64,000 bases of DNA from Synechococcus sp. PROS-7-1 (GCF_014279795.1 NZ_CP047945.1:62001-126000); one strand, 5' to 3'; numbered from the stretch's first letter, positions 18,527 through 28,432 are shown. The notes: generated from the letters alone by a model not told the origin. Program-made: numbers and translations.

Positions 18527-19074
18527 TTTAAATCCTTGTCCGAGATTCGCGGAATAACACTATTTTATACAATTTTAACGCAGAAGCTAGAATTTTTAAA
18601 CTCATTTTTGAGAAATTCTTAAATTAAATTTTAGCATAGCGTGCTTTGAAGTCAAGTGATTTAAAATAATTGCTTTGCTGGGGAATCATATGTCTTTGCC
18701 CTTCACGCATATTGGTGGAGCTATTCATGCAAGTCTGCTTCAGCCGTTTCGAGAAGAATTTGTATCTTATTACTTAAATGGATTGGATTAGTGCCTTTAG
18801 TTAATGTATAATATAACTTTTCTTGGTACAGTATTCATTTTACTTGAATATTTTTCTAGGATTAATTGTCAGTTTTTTATATCTTTACTGCGTCTCTTAT
18901 TGGCGCTTTTTGTAACGTGCTGAAGTCCCAGTTCTTTGATCAGCTGGCGCTGAAGATGAGGTGGATATTTTAAGAAGCTCAACTTCGAGGAACCAGTTTA
19001 CTAGTGCGAACACACCCAATCTGTCGTGGTCGAAATGGCGAGTAAAATGATTTTGTTATTTGAACAATGTATTC
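18527..19074. other. Decayed AT-rich spacer between island and lysC side
   Basis: No intact gene is seen. The segment is AT-rich in its first two thirds and contains a short open stretch beginning at the ATG at 18690 (33 codons, MSLPFTHIGGAIHASLL...), too short to name and perhaps a fragment. GC rises near 18900-19020, where a recognisable but damaged piece of the uvrB 3' end lies (listed separately). The segment therefore looks like an old recombination junction. Confidence 0.6.
18936..18995 (+). pseudogene. uvrB: Strongly decayed remnant of the uvrB 3' end
   Basis: Aligns to uvrB positions about 11271-11330. GATCAGCTGG is followed by GCTGAAGATGA, then a disrupted stretch with a one-base shift, then AAGAAGCTC and TTCGAGGAA in register. 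Identity by eye is roughly 80% over about 60 bases, far lower than the other copies, and the frame is broken. It has the same orientation as uvrB. This is best explained as an older displaced uvrB end, further from the intact gene than the 12314-12592 copy. A search with the uvrB nucleotide sequence should recover it as a significant local hit. Confidence 0.72.
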
Positions 19075-19986
19075 TTATTTGAATTTTGCAATTTCTTTCT
19101 TAATCAATTCTACTACACAGCTCCACTCCTCATGCATTGTGCTGAGATTAATGCATTCATTTAGCATTAAGCTAATGCCTTTTTCGACGTCAAACACTAA
19201 TTTGTGATTCCCAGCATATGCTGCTACATATGAAAAAGATGAACCGGCGCAGAACAATATATCTGCATTTTTCATCAATAAGAAATCGTTGATTTCTGCG
19301 TCATTGATAAAGAGTTGGTCGGTTGTATTGATTTTTAGGCGACCATTAAAAGATGCATCTTTAAATTTTTGTATTATCCATTCGCTAGAACCTTGGGTGC
19401 AGATTTGAATTTCGTAATCAGCTGGTAAATCCTTCAGGAGTAGCGTAATTAGTTTAATGTAAAAAGCATCGTCAACGAACCACTGGGGATGCCTTTCTTG
19501 GGTGCAATCGCCTCTCCTGATGTGAATGCAAGCATAGCGATCGCTGGGTCTTTTGAAATTCTTGTCAATGAACAAATTTCTAAAGTCTTGCCTGACTTCA
19601 TGAAGATCCAACAGTTTTGTTAGCAGCCCTGTTGGTTGGTCGAATGGTAGAAAAATCAAACTATTGTCTTTTGTATTGTTGATTGATTGAAGAGCGGCAT
19701 TGATGGCTTTTGCGCTGTTAAAGCGACTTTTTGTATTGCCGTGTTCATCGGGCTTGGTGCTGAATTGTAAATAGTTGATGTGCAGAGGCTTATCTGGGAT
19801 TTCTTTTGTTGCAAATCTGCTTCTGCTCCAGTCAACGACACTGTTCCATTTTTCTGCAAAATACATATATCTGGGATGAACTACCTTGCTATCCGAGAGA
19901 TAGGCGAGGAGCAGGGCCGACAGGATTGAGTGTGTTTGATGTCCAAATCGTCCGTATCGGTCTGGGCTTGGGACAAGGTATCTCAC
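19075..19986 (-). CDS. GT11-like glycosyltransferase (fucosyltransferase type)
   Basis: About 303 residues from a GTG at 19986; no ATG exists between this point and the lysC stop at 20027, so the start is weak and the 5' end may have been replaced. Residues about 8-17 (RYGRFGHQTHS) resemble the acceptor loop at the start of GT11 enzymes (GRLGNQ), and CIHIRRGDCT near residue 153 is the donor-binding HxRRGD motif of alpha-1,2- and O-fucosyltransferases. The C-terminus has CAGSSFSYVAAYAG, the usual late motif of this fold. GDP-fucose would be supplied by gmd and fcl at 54-56 kb. It sits directly downstream of lysC. Confidence 0.72.
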   Translation of the reverse strand: MRYLVPSPDRYGRFGHQTHSILSALLLAYLSDSKVVHPRYMYFAEKWNSVVDWSRSRFATKEIPDKPLHINYLQFSTKPDEHGNTKSRFNSAKAINAALQSINNTKDNSLIFLPFDQPTGLLTKLLDLHEVRQDFRNLFIDKNFKRPSDRYACIHIRRGDCTQERHPQWFVDDAFYIKLITLLLKDLPADYEIQICTQGSSEWIIQKFKDASFNGRLKINTTDQLFINDAEINDFLLMKNADILFCAGSSFSYVAAYAGNHKLVFDVEKGISLMLNECINLSTMHEEWSCVVELIKKEIAKFK

Positions 19987-20026
19987 GGGATTTTTATCTA
20001 AGTAGTTAAGAGTTTTGTCTGAGTTC

Positions 20027-21826
20027 TTAAGCGTTCGGCGATTCCGTTCCCTGCGCCTGATGGCGGGTGCTGCCGCCCAGCTGGAAACCGGCGTGCACGG
20101 CTTGCAGGGCGGCGATGCCATCGCTTTCGGCCACCACACAGCTGGTGCGGATTTCGCTGGTGGCGATCATCTCGATGTTCACGCCGGCGTCGGCCAGGTA
20201 GCGGAACATGCGCCCAGCGGTGCCGGCCGTTGCTGGCATGCCCGCACCCACGGCGCTGACGCGGGCAATGGCGGGTCCATCCTCAAGCAGGGCGCCGGGC
20301 CATTGGGCCAGCAGGTGGGAGAGGGCGCGATCGGCGGCGGCGCGGTCGTCGCGTTTGAGCGTGAAGCTGATGTCGCGGCTGCCGTCGGCATGCTGCCGCT
20401 CCGACTGCACGATGCCATCGAGGCTGATGCCCGCATCGGCCAGGGCGTTGCAGAGGGCACCGGCCGTGCCGGGTTTGTCGGGCACGTGGCGCACGCTCAT
20501 CTGGGCCTGATCCCGGTCGAGCGCCACACCGCGCACTTCCGGTTCGCCTTCGCCGCTGGGCAGGGGGTTGAGGCTGATCAGATCACTCGCGAGCTCGAAG
20601 GCGTCCTGGGTGGCCTGCAAGGCCTTGGAACCGGCGGATGCCTCCACCACGCAACTCACCTTCACTTCGCTGGTGGCGATCAGGCGCAGGTTGATGCCCA
20701 CCCGCGAGAGGGTCTGGAATAGGCCGGCGGCGATGCCGGGGCGGCCCATGATCCCCGCGCCGCTGATGCTGAGCTTGCTCATGCCGGCTTCCGCCACCAG
20801 CTCACCGCCCAGGGTCTGCAGCTGGTCGGCGCAGATGCGGCGGGCCTTCTCCAGCTCGGATTCGGCCACGGTGAAGGTGATGTCGTTGCTGTTGCCCTCG
20901 TGGGTGGACTGGATGATCAGATCCACATTCACCCCCCCGGCGGAGAGGCTTTCAAACAACTGGGCGGCAACGCCCGGTTGATCTGACACGTGGGAGAGCG
21001 CCAGCACCGCCTGCCCTTCCACCAGTTCGACGCCATCGACGGGCCGGCCCAGCTCTAAGCCGTCGCGGCCGATGGGCCGGGCACTGCGGCTGGTGAGCGT
21101 GGTGCCGGCGTCCTCGCTCCAGCTGGAGCGCACCACCATGGTGACGCCGTAGTTGCGGGCGATCTCCACGGCGCGGGGATGGAGCACGGCGGCGCCGAGG
21201 CTGGCCAGCTCGAGCATTTCATCGCAGCTCACCTCCGGCATCAGCTGGGCATCGGCCACCTTGCGCGGATCGGTGGTGAGCACTCCGGGCACATCGGTGT
21301 AGATCTCGCAGGCATCGGCGCCGAGGGCTGCCGCCAGGGCCACCGCTGAGGTGTCCGAGCCTCCACGGCCCAGGGTGGTGATCTCAGCTGTGCCGCCGCT
21401 GCTCTGGCTGGTGCCCTGGAAGCCGGCCACCACCACCACCTGCCCTTCAGCCAGGCGGCTGCGCAGGCGGTCGGTGCGCACATCGAGGATGCGGGCACGG
21501 CCGTGGGCTGATTCGGTGACGATGCCCACCTGGGCGCCGGTCATCGAGATCGCTGGTACGCCCAGGGCATGCAGGGCCATCGAGAGCAGGGCGATGGACA
21601 CCTGCTCGCCAGTGGCCAGCAGCATGTCCATCTCCCGCTGGGGCGGGTTGCTGCTGATGGCGCGGGCTTTGGCGGTGAGTTCATCGGTGGTGTGGCCCAT
21701 GGCCGACACCACGATCACCAGGTCGTTGCCGTCCTCCTTGCAGGCGGCGATGCGCCGGGCCACAGCCTGAATGCGCTCCACGCTGCCAACGGAGGTGCCG
21801 CCGAACTTCTGCACCAGCAGGGCCAT
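20027..21826 (-). CDS. lysC: Aspartate kinase, long form with multiple ACT domains
   Basis: Phosphorylates aspartate, the first step toward lysine, threonine and methionine. The N-terminal kinase domain starts VQKFGGTSVGS (residues 4-14) and includes TTLGRGGSDTSAVALAA and EIYTDVPGVLTTDPR. The region after about 260 holds repeated ACT regulatory modules, giving 599 residues; this long form is typical of cyanobacteria, against about 400-450 elsewhere. Allosteric control by lysine and/or threonine is expected. It is convergent to uvrB across island 1. It is genomically separate from asd and dapA, which are on the other side of uvrB. Confidence 0.97.
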   Translation of the reverse strand: MALLVQKFGGTSVGSVERIQAVARRIAACKEDGNDLVIVVSAMGHTTDELTAKARAISSNPPQREMDMLLATGEQVSIALLSMALHALGVPAISMTGAQVGIVTESAHGRARILDVRTDRLRSRLAEGQVVVVAGFQGTSQSSGGTAEITTLGRGGSDTSAVALAAALGADACEIYTDVPGVLTTDPRKVADAQLMPEVSCDEMLELASLGAAVLHPRAVEIARNYGVTMVVRSSWSEDAGTTLTSRSARPIGRDGLELGRPVDGVELVEGQAVLALSHVSDQPGVAAQLFESLSAGGVNVDLIIQSTHEGNSNDITFTVAESELEKARRICADQLQTLGGELVAEAGMSKLSISGAGIMGRPGIAAGLFQTLSRVGINLRLIATSEVKVSCVVEASAGSKALQATQDAFELASDLISLNPLPSGEGEPEVRGVALDRDQAQMSVRHVPDKPGTAGALCNALADAGISLDGIVQSERQHADGSRDISFTLKRDDRAAADRALSHLLAQWPGALLEDGPAIARVSAVGAGMPATAGTAGRMFRYLADAGVNIEMIATSEIRTSCVVAESDGIAALQAVHAGFQLGGSTRHQAQGTESPNA

Positions 21827-21881
21827 CCACGCCGCCTCATGTCGCAGGTGATTGTCTCACCGTGGCGGTTGGCTGGCCGGT

Positions 21882-22862
21882 TCATCCCAGCAGGCCGTCA
21901 CGGAAGGCATCGCCGGGTTGGGCGCCGCGTTTGAGCGCTGCTTCCACATCCAGCAGCCGGCCAAGCAGGTTGAGGCAGCGCTCTGGGCTGCGGCCTTGCA
22001 GTTGTTTGCGCATCACGTAGATCCGCTTGGGGTTGCCGATGCCGGCTGCCTTGGCGATCACGGCCACATCCCGTTCCCCCTGCTGCTCGAGCAGCAGCAC
22101 CCAGAGCCAGCCGCGGATTTGTCCGGTAAGGGTGGCCACGATGCGCAGGGCCGGTTCGCCGCCATCGAACAGGGCATCCAGCAGGGCGATCGCTTCTCCG
22201 GGGTCGCCGGCGAGCAGGGCATCGCCCACCTGCAGGGCATTGGTACTGAGCCCATCGATCAGGCTCTGCACCGCCGTGGCACTGATGTGTGGGCTGCCTG
22301 TGCTTTCCGCATGCAGGGCCAGTTTTTGCAGTTCCATCGCCAGCCGGGCGCTATCGCTGCCGATGGCATCGATCAGGGCGTCCACCGCCTTGGGCTCCAG
22401 GCTCAGCTTGAGCTCGCTGGCGGTGCGCTCCACCAACTGGCGCTGCCCGGCGCCATCCCACACCGCCGGCAGCTTGAAGCTCAGTTCTTTGGCCTGCCCT
22501 GCCTTCACCCGTTTCTGCAGGGCCTTGGTGGTGCGCAGCCGGCCATCGGGTTTGTTGGGGTTGCAGAGCAGCAGCTCGGTGCTGTCGGGAATGGCGTCGA
22601 TGGAGGCTTCAAAGCGATCGGCCAGCTCACTGGGGCAGCCATTGCAGAAAGGTGAGCGCTGCAGCAGCACCACCCGCGCTCCGCTGCCGAACGGCGGTGT
22701 GCGCGCTTCTTCCAGGGCCTGCCGGGCCTGCCCGCTTTCGCTGCCATCCAGTCGGCTCAGATTCACGCTGGCCCAGGCCGGATCGAGCGCGCTGTCGATC
22801 ACGGCTTGAATGGCCCGCTCCAGTGCCGCGGAATCATCGCCCCACAGCAACTGGATCGGCAT
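21882..22862 (-). CDS. holA: DNA polymerase III subunit delta
   Basis: Clamp-loader subunit that opens the beta clamp. The 326-residue protein begins MPIQLLWGDDSAALERAI, has the AAA-like N-domain stretch TELLLCNPNKPDGRLRTTKAL, and a C-terminal collar domain with GNPKRIYVMRKQLQ. Length is normal. It lies 55 bp upstream of lysC on the same strand. It is divergent to cobH, with a 67-bp gap that must hold both promoters. Confidence 0.92.
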   Translation of the reverse strand: MPIQLLWGDDSAALERAIQAVIDSALDPAWASVNLSRLDGSESGQARQALEEARTPPFGSGARVVLLQRSPFCNGCPSELADRFEASIDAIPDSTELLLCNPNKPDGRLRTTKALQKRVKAGQAKELSFKLPAVWDGAGQRQLVERTASELKLSLEPKAVDALIDAIGSDSARLAMELQKLALHAESTGSPHISATAVQSLIDGLSTNALQVGDALLAGDPGEAIALLDALFDGGEPALRIVATLTGQIRGWLWVLLLEQQGERDVAVIAKAAGIGNPKRIYVMRKQLQGRSPERCLNLLGRLLDVEAALKRGAQPGDAFRDGLLG

Positions 22863-22929
22863 GGCGGCGAGGCATCAGAGGATGCTGAAGTCTGCCCTGT
22901 GTGGCAATGCCTATTTGAGGAGCGCCCCC

Positions 22930-23565
22930 ATGGCCGATCACCCGATCTTCACGGAAAGCATCCGGCGCATTCGGGCCCTGCTGGGGGAGACGGGTTTAGG
23001 CCCTTTGGAGCAGCAGGTGCTGGAGCGCCTGGTGCACAGCAGCGGTGATCCTGGTCTCAGGCCCCTGCTGCAGTTCAGCGATGGCGCCTGCGCCCGCGCT
23101 GTGCAGGCGCTCACCGGTGGGGCTGTGATTCTCACGGACACGGCCATGGCGGCGGCGGCGGTGGCACCGATGGCGGCCCGCACCCTGGGCAATGAGGTGC
23201 GCTGCCTGCTCGACTGGGCTCCGGCGCTCTCGCCGCAGGGGTCCACCCGCTCGGCGGCGGCGATGCAAAGGGCCTGGCCGGAGCTCAGCGCAGCGGCCCG
23301 CTCGGCTGGGAGCGCCTTGCCGCTGGTGCTGGTGGGTAGTGCCCCCACCGCGCTTGAGCAGCTGCTCGATCAGGTGCAGGCCGGCGCTGATGCCCCATCT
23401 GTTCTGATCGGCATGCCGGTGGGGTTTGTGGGGGTGCCGGAGAGCAAGCGACGCCTGGCGGCCACTGGTCTGACCCAGATTCGCCTGGAAGGCACCCGCG
23501 GCGGCGCCGGCTTGGTGGCTGCCTCCGTGAATGCTTTGCTGCGGGCTGCTCAGGCCGCCAGTTGA
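22930..23565 (+). CDS. cobH: Precorrin-8X methylmutase
   Basis: Moves a methyl group from C-11 to C-12 to form hydrogenobyrinate/cobyrinate in the cobalamin pathway. The 211-residue protein from the ATG at 22930 (preceded by TTGAGGAG, a good ribosome-binding site) has a conserved histidine near residue 37 ([10 protein letters not shown]) and the family blocks [11 protein letters not shown] and [17 protein letters not shown]. Length fits the family. The 3' end overlaps the convergent mutS stop by 16 bp. I see no cobalamin riboswitch in the short upstream gap. Confidence 0.95.
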   Translation: MADHPIFTESIRRIRALLGETGLGPLEQQVLERLVHSSGDPGLRPLLQFSDGACARAVQALTGGAVILTDTAMAAAAVAPMAARTLGNEVRCLLDWAPALSPQGSTRSAAAMQRAWPELSAAARSAGSALPLVLVGSAPTALEQLLDQVQAGADAPSVLIGMPVGFVGVPESKRRLAATGLTQIRLEGTRGGAGLVAASVNALLRAAQAAS

Positions 23566-26279
23566 TCGAGTACCTGCCGGGCCCGTTGCACCACGGGTGT
23601 GGGCACGCCGGCGAGGCGGGCGGCCTCGATGCCGTAGCTGCGGCTGGCGCCCCCGCACTGCACCTGATGCAGGAACACCAGATCGGCGCCGGTTTCCTCC
23701 ACCATCACCTGGAAGTTGGCCACGTTGGCGCGTTCGCCGGCCAGGTTGTTGAGCTCGTGGTAGTGGGTGGCGAACACGGTGCGGGCTTTGAGATCGCCGG
23801 CCAGATGTTCACTCACTGCCCATGCGATCGAGAGGCCATCGAAGGTAGCGGTGCCTCGGCCGATCTCATCAAGCAGCACCAGGGAGCGCGCGCTGGCGTG
23901 GTGGAGGATGTTGGCCGTTTCCGCCATCTCCACCATGAAGGTGGACTGGCCGGCGGCGAGATCATCCACGGCGCCCACCCGGGTGAAGATGCGATCGGCG
24001 AGGCCGACGCGGGCTGAGGTGGCCGGCACCCAGCTGCCGATCTGGGCCAGCAGCTGGATCAGGCCGATCTGGCGCAGGTAGCAGCTTTTGCCGCTGGCAT
24101 TGGGGCCAGTGAGCACGATCAGGTCGGTGCCATTGCCCAGGTTGAGGTCGTTGGGGGTGAAGGACGTTTCCACCAGCAGCTGCTCCACCACCGGATGGCG
24201 CCCGGCCACGATCTCCAGCTGGCGGCTGTCGCTGAGCACCGGGGCACACCAACCGCCGGTGGCGGCGGTGTCCGCCAAGGCGCTGAGGGCATCGAGGCAG
24301 GCGATGCCTCGGGCTGCCGCGCGGATCGGCGCGGCCATCGCTCCCACCTGCTCGCGCAGGCTGCAATAGAGCTCGTATTCGCGCTGACAGGCCCGGGCCC
24401 GCAACTGGAAGATGCGCCCCTCCCGCTCCTTGAGTTCGGGGGTGATGAAGCGCTCTTCATTGGCCAGGGTCTGGCGGCGGATCCAGTGGTCCGGCACCGA
24501 GCCGGCCTTGGCTTTGCTCACCGCCAGGAAGTAGCCAAAAGTGCGGTGGTATTGCAGGCGCAGGTTGTTGTTGCCGCTGCGTTCGCGTTCCAGCCGCTCT
24601 TGCTCCGCCAGCCAGGCGTCTTGATCGTCGAGCTGGTTGCGCAGGCCATCGAGCAGGGGATCGACGCCGTCGTGAATCAGTCCACCTTCGCTGAGGGAGA
24701 GGGGCGGGGCGTCGATCAGGGTCTGGCGAATGCTGGCGGCCAGCTCAGCCAGGGCGGGCTCCGGCTTCTGCAAGGCCGTGAGCTCGCTTGGCCACTGCTC
24801 CAGGCTGCTTTGCAGGCGGGATGCCAGTTGGGGCAGGCGCTCGAGGCCATCAGCGATCGCCACCAGATCGCGGGCGCCGGCATGGCCCGCACCGGCCCGG
24901 CCCGCCAGGCGTTCGAGATCGCCCATGGGCCGCAGCAGCCGGCGCAGGGCCTGGCGCAGGGGGCGGCCGCTCACCAGCAGGCTCACAACGGCCTGACGTT
25001 GCTGGATGGCGCTGAGGTCCATCAGTGGGGCTTCCAGCCAGCGGCGCAGGCAGCGGCCGCCCATGGCCGTGAGGGTTTGATCGATGGCCCAGAGCAACGA
25101 CCCCTGCAGCTGGCCGTCCCGCTGGGTGGCGGTGAGCTCCAGGTTGCGGCGGGTCTGGGCGTCGAGCACCAGGGCCTCGCCGCTGTGCACGATCGCCGGC
25201 ACATCCAGGGGAACCCGGGCGTCCTCCTCCAGGGGCTGGGTGTCGTTCACGTACTGCAGCAACCCCCCGAAGGCGCGCAGGGCCAGGGGCAGCTCCGGCA
25301 GACCGAGGCCATCGAGGCTGGTCAGCTGGTAGTGGGTTTTGAGGGTTTGCTCGGCCTGGGGGGCACTGAAGGGGGTGCGGGCCATGGGGCTGAGGCGCAG
25401 GCGATCGGGGCACCAGGCGGGTCGCGCGGCTTCTGCGCTGTCTTCGGCTGCCCAGAGCAGCTCGGAAGCCTCGAGCTGGGCCAGCTGTTGGTGCAGGCCA
25501 TCGCTGCCCGTGCGTTCCATCACGCGCACATCGCCGGTGCTCACATCGGCGCTGGCCAGGCCCCAGCGCAAGGGTGTTTTGCTGGTGGCGGGCTCCACCA
25601 CCACGGCAGCCAGCCAGTTGTTGCGGCGGGCGCTGAGCATGCCTTCCTCCAGCACGGTGCCGGGGGTGAGCACGCGGGTGATCCCGCGTTTGAGCAGGGC
25701 GCCCTTGGCGGGGGTGGTTTCCAGTTGATCGCAGAGCGCCACCGAATAGCCGCGGCGGATCAGCTCGGCGCAGTAGCGCTCCGCGGCGTGGTGGGGAATG
25801 CCGGCCATGGGCACGCGGCCGATTGCTTTGCCCCCTTCCTTGCCGGTGAGGGTGAGCTCCAGCACCCGGGAGAGCTCCACCGCATCCTCGAAAAAGCACT
25901 CGAAGAAATCACCGAGGCGATACAGCAGCACCCGCTCGGGATGCTCAGATTTGAGCTCCACGTAATGGCGCAGCATCGGCGTGAGCTGGGCCGGATCCAC
26001 CTGGCTGTGGTGGGCCCAGGCGGGTTCGTCGCTGCTGCCGTCGTCGTCGCCGGAGCCTTCTGCAGTTGGATCAGCGCTATCGGTTTTGTTCTCCTCGCGC
26101 TGCTGGCGTTGGCGGGGCCGGGCGGCGGCATCGGCGCTGAGGCTGGCGTCCGTGAGGTCCTCCAGCTCCGGGTTGGCAGGTTGGCTGGAGCGGCTTTTGG
26201 CTGGTTCAGCGGGTTCTGGAGCCCCGAACAGACTGCCCTGGAGGGTCTGCTCCTCGGATTGGGCAGCGGAGCGCGGCAT
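23550..26279 (-). CDS. mutS: DNA mismatch repair protein MutS
   Basis: Recognises mismatches and small loops. The 909-residue protein has an acidic, low-complexity N-terminal extension of about 95 residues before the mismatch-binding domain, which shows [14 protein letters not shown] (the F-x-E wedge). The C-terminal ATPase has Walker [15 protein letters not shown] (about residue 722), [14 protein letters not shown], the Walker B region [16 protein letters not shown] and FATHYHEL. It overlaps the upstream glycosyltransferase by one base (TGATG), so the two are translationally coupled. Confidence 0.97.
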   Translation of the reverse strand: MPRSAAQSEEQTLQGSLFGAPEPAEPAKSRSSQPANPELEDLTDASLSADAAARPRQRQQREENKTDSADPTAEGSGDDDGSSDEPAWAHHSQVDPAQLTPMLRHYVELKSEHPERVLLYRLGDFFECFFEDAVELSRVLELTLTGKEGGKAIGRVPMAGIPHHAAERYCAELIRRGYSVALCDQLETTPAKGALLKRGITRVLTPGTVLEEGMLSARRNNWLAAVVVEPATSKTPLRWGLASADVSTGDVRVMERTGSDGLHQQLAQLEASELLWAAEDSAEAARPAWCPDRLRLSPMARTPFSAPQAEQTLKTHYQLTSLDGLGLPELPLALRAFGGLLQYVNDTQPLEEDARVPLDVPAIVHSGEALVLDAQTRRNLELTATQRDGQLQGSLLWAIDQTLTAMGGRCLRRWLEAPLMDLSAIQQRQAVVSLLVSGRPLRQALRRLLRPMGDLERLAGRAGAGHAGARDLVAIADGLERLPQLASRLQSSLEQWPSELTALQKPEPALAELAASIRQTLIDAPPLSLSEGGLIHDGVDPLLDGLRNQLDDQDAWLAEQERLERERSGNNNLRLQYHRTFGYFLAVSKAKAGSVPDHWIRRQTLANEERFITPELKEREGRIFQLRARACQREYELYCSLREQVGAMAAPIRAAARGIACLDALSALADTAATGGWCAPVLSDSRQLEIVAGRHPVVEQLLVETSFTPNDLNLGNGTDLIVLTGPNASGKSCYLRQIGLIQLLAQIGSWVPATSARVGLADRIFTRVGAVDDLAAGQSTFMVEMAETANILHHASARSLVLLDEIGRGTATFDGLSIAWAVSEHLAGDLKARTVFATHYHELNNLAGERANVANFQVMVEETGADLVFLHQVQCGGASRSYGIEAARLAGVPTPVVQRARQVLDQLAA

Positions 26280-27208
26280 CAGAGCAGAACGGTCTGGCCG
26301 GATCGTACTGATCCCAACTGAGGTTGAAACGCAGTTTTCAGTAGGTCTTGGAGGGCCCAGTACGGGGGAGGTTCTACGGCGAGGCCATCCAGGGGCTCAG
26401 GGCTGGAGAACAGCCTCTGCACCAGTGCTTCCAGCTGCTCAATCGAGCCTGCCCAGAACACATCCGGGCGTTCTGTCAGGTGTTGCAGGGGCCCGACCAG
26501 GGAAGGATCTGCAAACACCACCTGAGCGGTGCCGGCGGCCATCACCTCAAACAACCGGTGGTTGAGATCGTGGTTGAGGGGCACGTTCAGCACCAGGGCA
26601 TGGCGGGCGTAGAGCTCCGCGGCTTCCTCGGCACTGGCGGTGGTGGCATGGCGGAAGGGGATGCGGCCCCTGGCCTGCAGGGCTTCAACCAGTGCGCGGC
26701 GCCTGGGGTGATGGGGCCCGAGGCTGCCCACGTGCAAGAGCACCCGCTCTGGTGATGCAGCCCGTTGGGCTGCTGGGTAGCGAAAGAAGCTGGGGGCCAG
26801 GCAGCGCACGGGCACGTTCAGGCGTGCCTGCACCTCGCCCAACAGGGCTGGATTGAAGGTGAGCATCACGGCGTCGTGGGGCTCTTCGCCCTGGTAAGCA
26901 GCCAGGGTGTCGAGGGGCGCAGGGCCGTGGTGCAGATCACCGCAGGCCAGCAGGCGCGGGCCAGGCCATTGCCGCACGCCTTGGAGCGGGCAGGCGCGCA
27001 TCAAGAAGGGGTCGCTGTAGTGCAGCAGCACGCTGCGGCTGGGCCAAGCGCGGCGCTTGAGGCCTGCGCGCAAGGCCTGGATGGTGGGCTGGCTGAGCTG
27101 CAGGGAGTAAGGACCATCAGGCAGCTGCGGCCCCGCCTGGAGCAGCCCTGGTTGCTGCCAGAGCGGCTGGTAGGGGCCGAAGTGAACCAGGCAGACGGGC
27201 ATGGGCAT
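26279..27208 (-). CDS. Glycosyltransferase-like protein (Glyco_trans_1_2/CgeB type)
   Basis: A 309-residue protein, probably a GT-B glycosyltransferase. The second half shows [22 protein letters not shown], then [34 protein letters not shown], the characteristic donor-site block of the CgeB/Glyco_trans_1_2 family. The N-terminal half is less conserved. It is GC-rich like the core genome and sits upstream of mutS with overlapping stop and start, so it is not part of the AT-rich islands. Acceptor and donor are unknown. Confidence 0.78.
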   Translation of the reverse strand: MPMPVCLVHFGPYQPLWQQPGLLQAGPQLPDGPYSLQLSQPTIQALRAGLKRRAWPSRSVLLHYSDPFLMRACPLQGVRQWPGPRLLACGDLHHGPAPLDTLAAYQGEEPHDAVMLTFNPALLGEVQARLNVPVRCLAPSFFRYPAAQRAASPERVLLHVGSLGPHHPRRRALVEALQARGRIPFRHATTASAEEAAELYARHALVLNVPLNHDLNHRLFEVMAAGTAQVVFADPSLVGPLQHLTERPDVFWAGSIEQLEALVQRLFSSPEPLDGLAVEPPPYWALQDLLKTAFQPQLGSVRSGQTVLL

Positions 27209-27334
27209 GCAGCCATTCTCGGTGCCTGCGCACTGGCATCACCACAGGCTGTGAAGCTTGCTATCGCCGCTGCCGCAGGGGCGGGCTGGTCCGTGGGAGA
27301 ATCCCCATCGATCGACCCGGCGTCGCCCTCTCCC

Positions 27335-27523
27335 ATGCAGATCCTCAACACTCTCACCGTGCTGGCCCTGGTGGTGATGTCGTTCGCCCTGATCGTGGCG
27401 GTGCCGGTGCTTTACGCCTCCAATGAGGACAGCGGCCGCTCCAACCGCCTGATCCTGCTGGGCGGCATCGCCTGGGTGGCGCTGGTGCTGGTGAACTGGG
27501 GGATGAGCTTCTTTGTGGTGTGA
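27335..27523 (+). CDS. psbZ: Photosystem II protein PsbZ (Ycf9)
   Basis: Small thylakoid protein at the photosystem II periphery that helps stabilise antenna association. The 62-residue protein has two membrane segments (about 3-25 and 38-60) joined by a loop [12 protein letters not shown], the recognised PsbZ pattern, and ends WGMSFFVV. The start is the ATG at 27335, 62 residues from the stop, matching the family length. This gene marks the organism as an oxygenic phototroph. It is followed by ribH on the same strand after 32 bp. Confidence 0.96.
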   Translation: MQILNTLTVLALVVMSFALIVAVPVLYASNEDSGRSNRLILLGGIAWVALVLVNWGMSFFVV

Positions 27524-27555
27524 TGCCACGATGGTTGTTCTGACAGCGACCAGCA

Positions 27556-28032
27556 ATGGCCACCTTTGAAGGACGGTTCACTGACGCGCAGGGCCTGCGC
27601 ATCGCTGTGGTGGTTGCTCGTTTCAATGATTTGGTGACCGGCAAGCTTTTGAGCGGATGCCTGGACTGTCTGCACCGCCACGGTGTGGACGTGACCCCCG
27701 AGAGCAGCCAGTTGGATGTGGCTTGGGTGCCGGGATCGTTTGAGCTTCCAGTGGTGGCTCAAAACCTGGCACGTAGCGGCCGTTATCAGGTATTGATCAC
27801 CCTGGGCGCGGTGATCCGCGGAGACACCCCCCATTTCGACGTTGTCGTCGCCGAAGCCAGCAAAGGCATCGCCTCTGTGGCACGGGATACGGGCGTTCCG
27901 GTGATCTTTGGGGTGCTTACGACTGACACGATGCAGCAAGCCTTGGAGCGAGCGGGTATCAAGAGCAATCTGGGTTGGAGCTATGGATTGCAGGCCTTGG
28001 AGATGGGGAGTCTGATGAAGGTACTTGTGTGA
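27556..28032 (+). CDS. ribH: 6,7-dimethyl-8-ribityllumazine synthase
   Basis: Penultimate step of riboflavin synthesis; forms icosahedral or pentameric shells. The 158-residue protein has [15 protein letters not shown] at the N-terminus, [12 protein letters not shown], the substrate loop [13 protein letters not shown] with its catalytic histidine, and [16 protein letters not shown]. It ends [12 protein letters not shown]. The TGA stop overlaps the first bases of a uvrB-derived segment (from 28029), so the final residues may be altered by the junction. The catalytic core is complete and the gene is probably functional. Confidence 0.95.
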   Translation: MATFEGRFTDAQGLRIAVVVARFNDLVTGKLLSGCLDCLHRHGVDVTPESSQLDVAWVPGSFELPVVAQNLARSGRYQVLITLGAVIRGDTPHFDVVVAEASKGIASVARDTGVPVIFGVLTTDTMQQALERAGIKSNLGWSYGLQALEMGSLMKVLV

Positions 28033-28432
28033 ATACGACGTACTGGTGGGGGTGAACCTGCTGCGGGAGGGTTTGGACCTCCCGGAAGTGAGCCTGGTGG
28101 CGATTCTGGATGCGGATAAAGAGGGTTTTTTGCGGGCGGAACGGTCGTTGATTCAGACCATCGGCCGGGCTGCGCGCCATGTGGAGGGTGTGGCGTTGCT
28201 CTATGGCGACAACCTCACCGATTCGATGGCCAAGGCGATCAGCGAAACCGAGCGCCGACGCACGATCCAGCAGGCCTACAACGAGAAGCACGGCATTGTG
28301 CCGACGGCTGCGGGCAAGAAAGCCAGCAATTCGATCCTGAGCTTCCTTGAACTGAGCCGCAAGCTCAAAACCGATGGCCCCGATGCCGATCTGGTGCAGG
28401 TGGCCGGTAAGGCAGTGGAGGCCCTGGAGGAC
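28029..28432 (+). pseudogene. uvrB: Internal fragment of uvrB (404 bp) abutting ribH
   Basis: Matches intact uvrB 10826-11229 without indels. I count five substitutions, all at synonymous third positions, so it came from a uvrB under selection rather than decaying in place. It covers helicase motifs V-VI ([25 protein letters not shown]) and stops inside the linker before the UVR domain, lacking both gene ends. The frame continues into unrelated sequence to 28540, giving a chimeric 171-codon reading frame. It is a direct repeat of uvrB about 17.2 kb away and marks the left edge of glycan island 2. Confidence 0.95.

Noticed and set aside
22863-22929. Cobalamin riboswitch before cobH
   Set aside because: The 67-bp gap is too short, and no B12-box-like sequence is seen.
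24195-26321. A 708-codon open frame antisense to mutS
   Set aside because: Composition-driven shadow without domain character; MutS motifs span the opposite strand.
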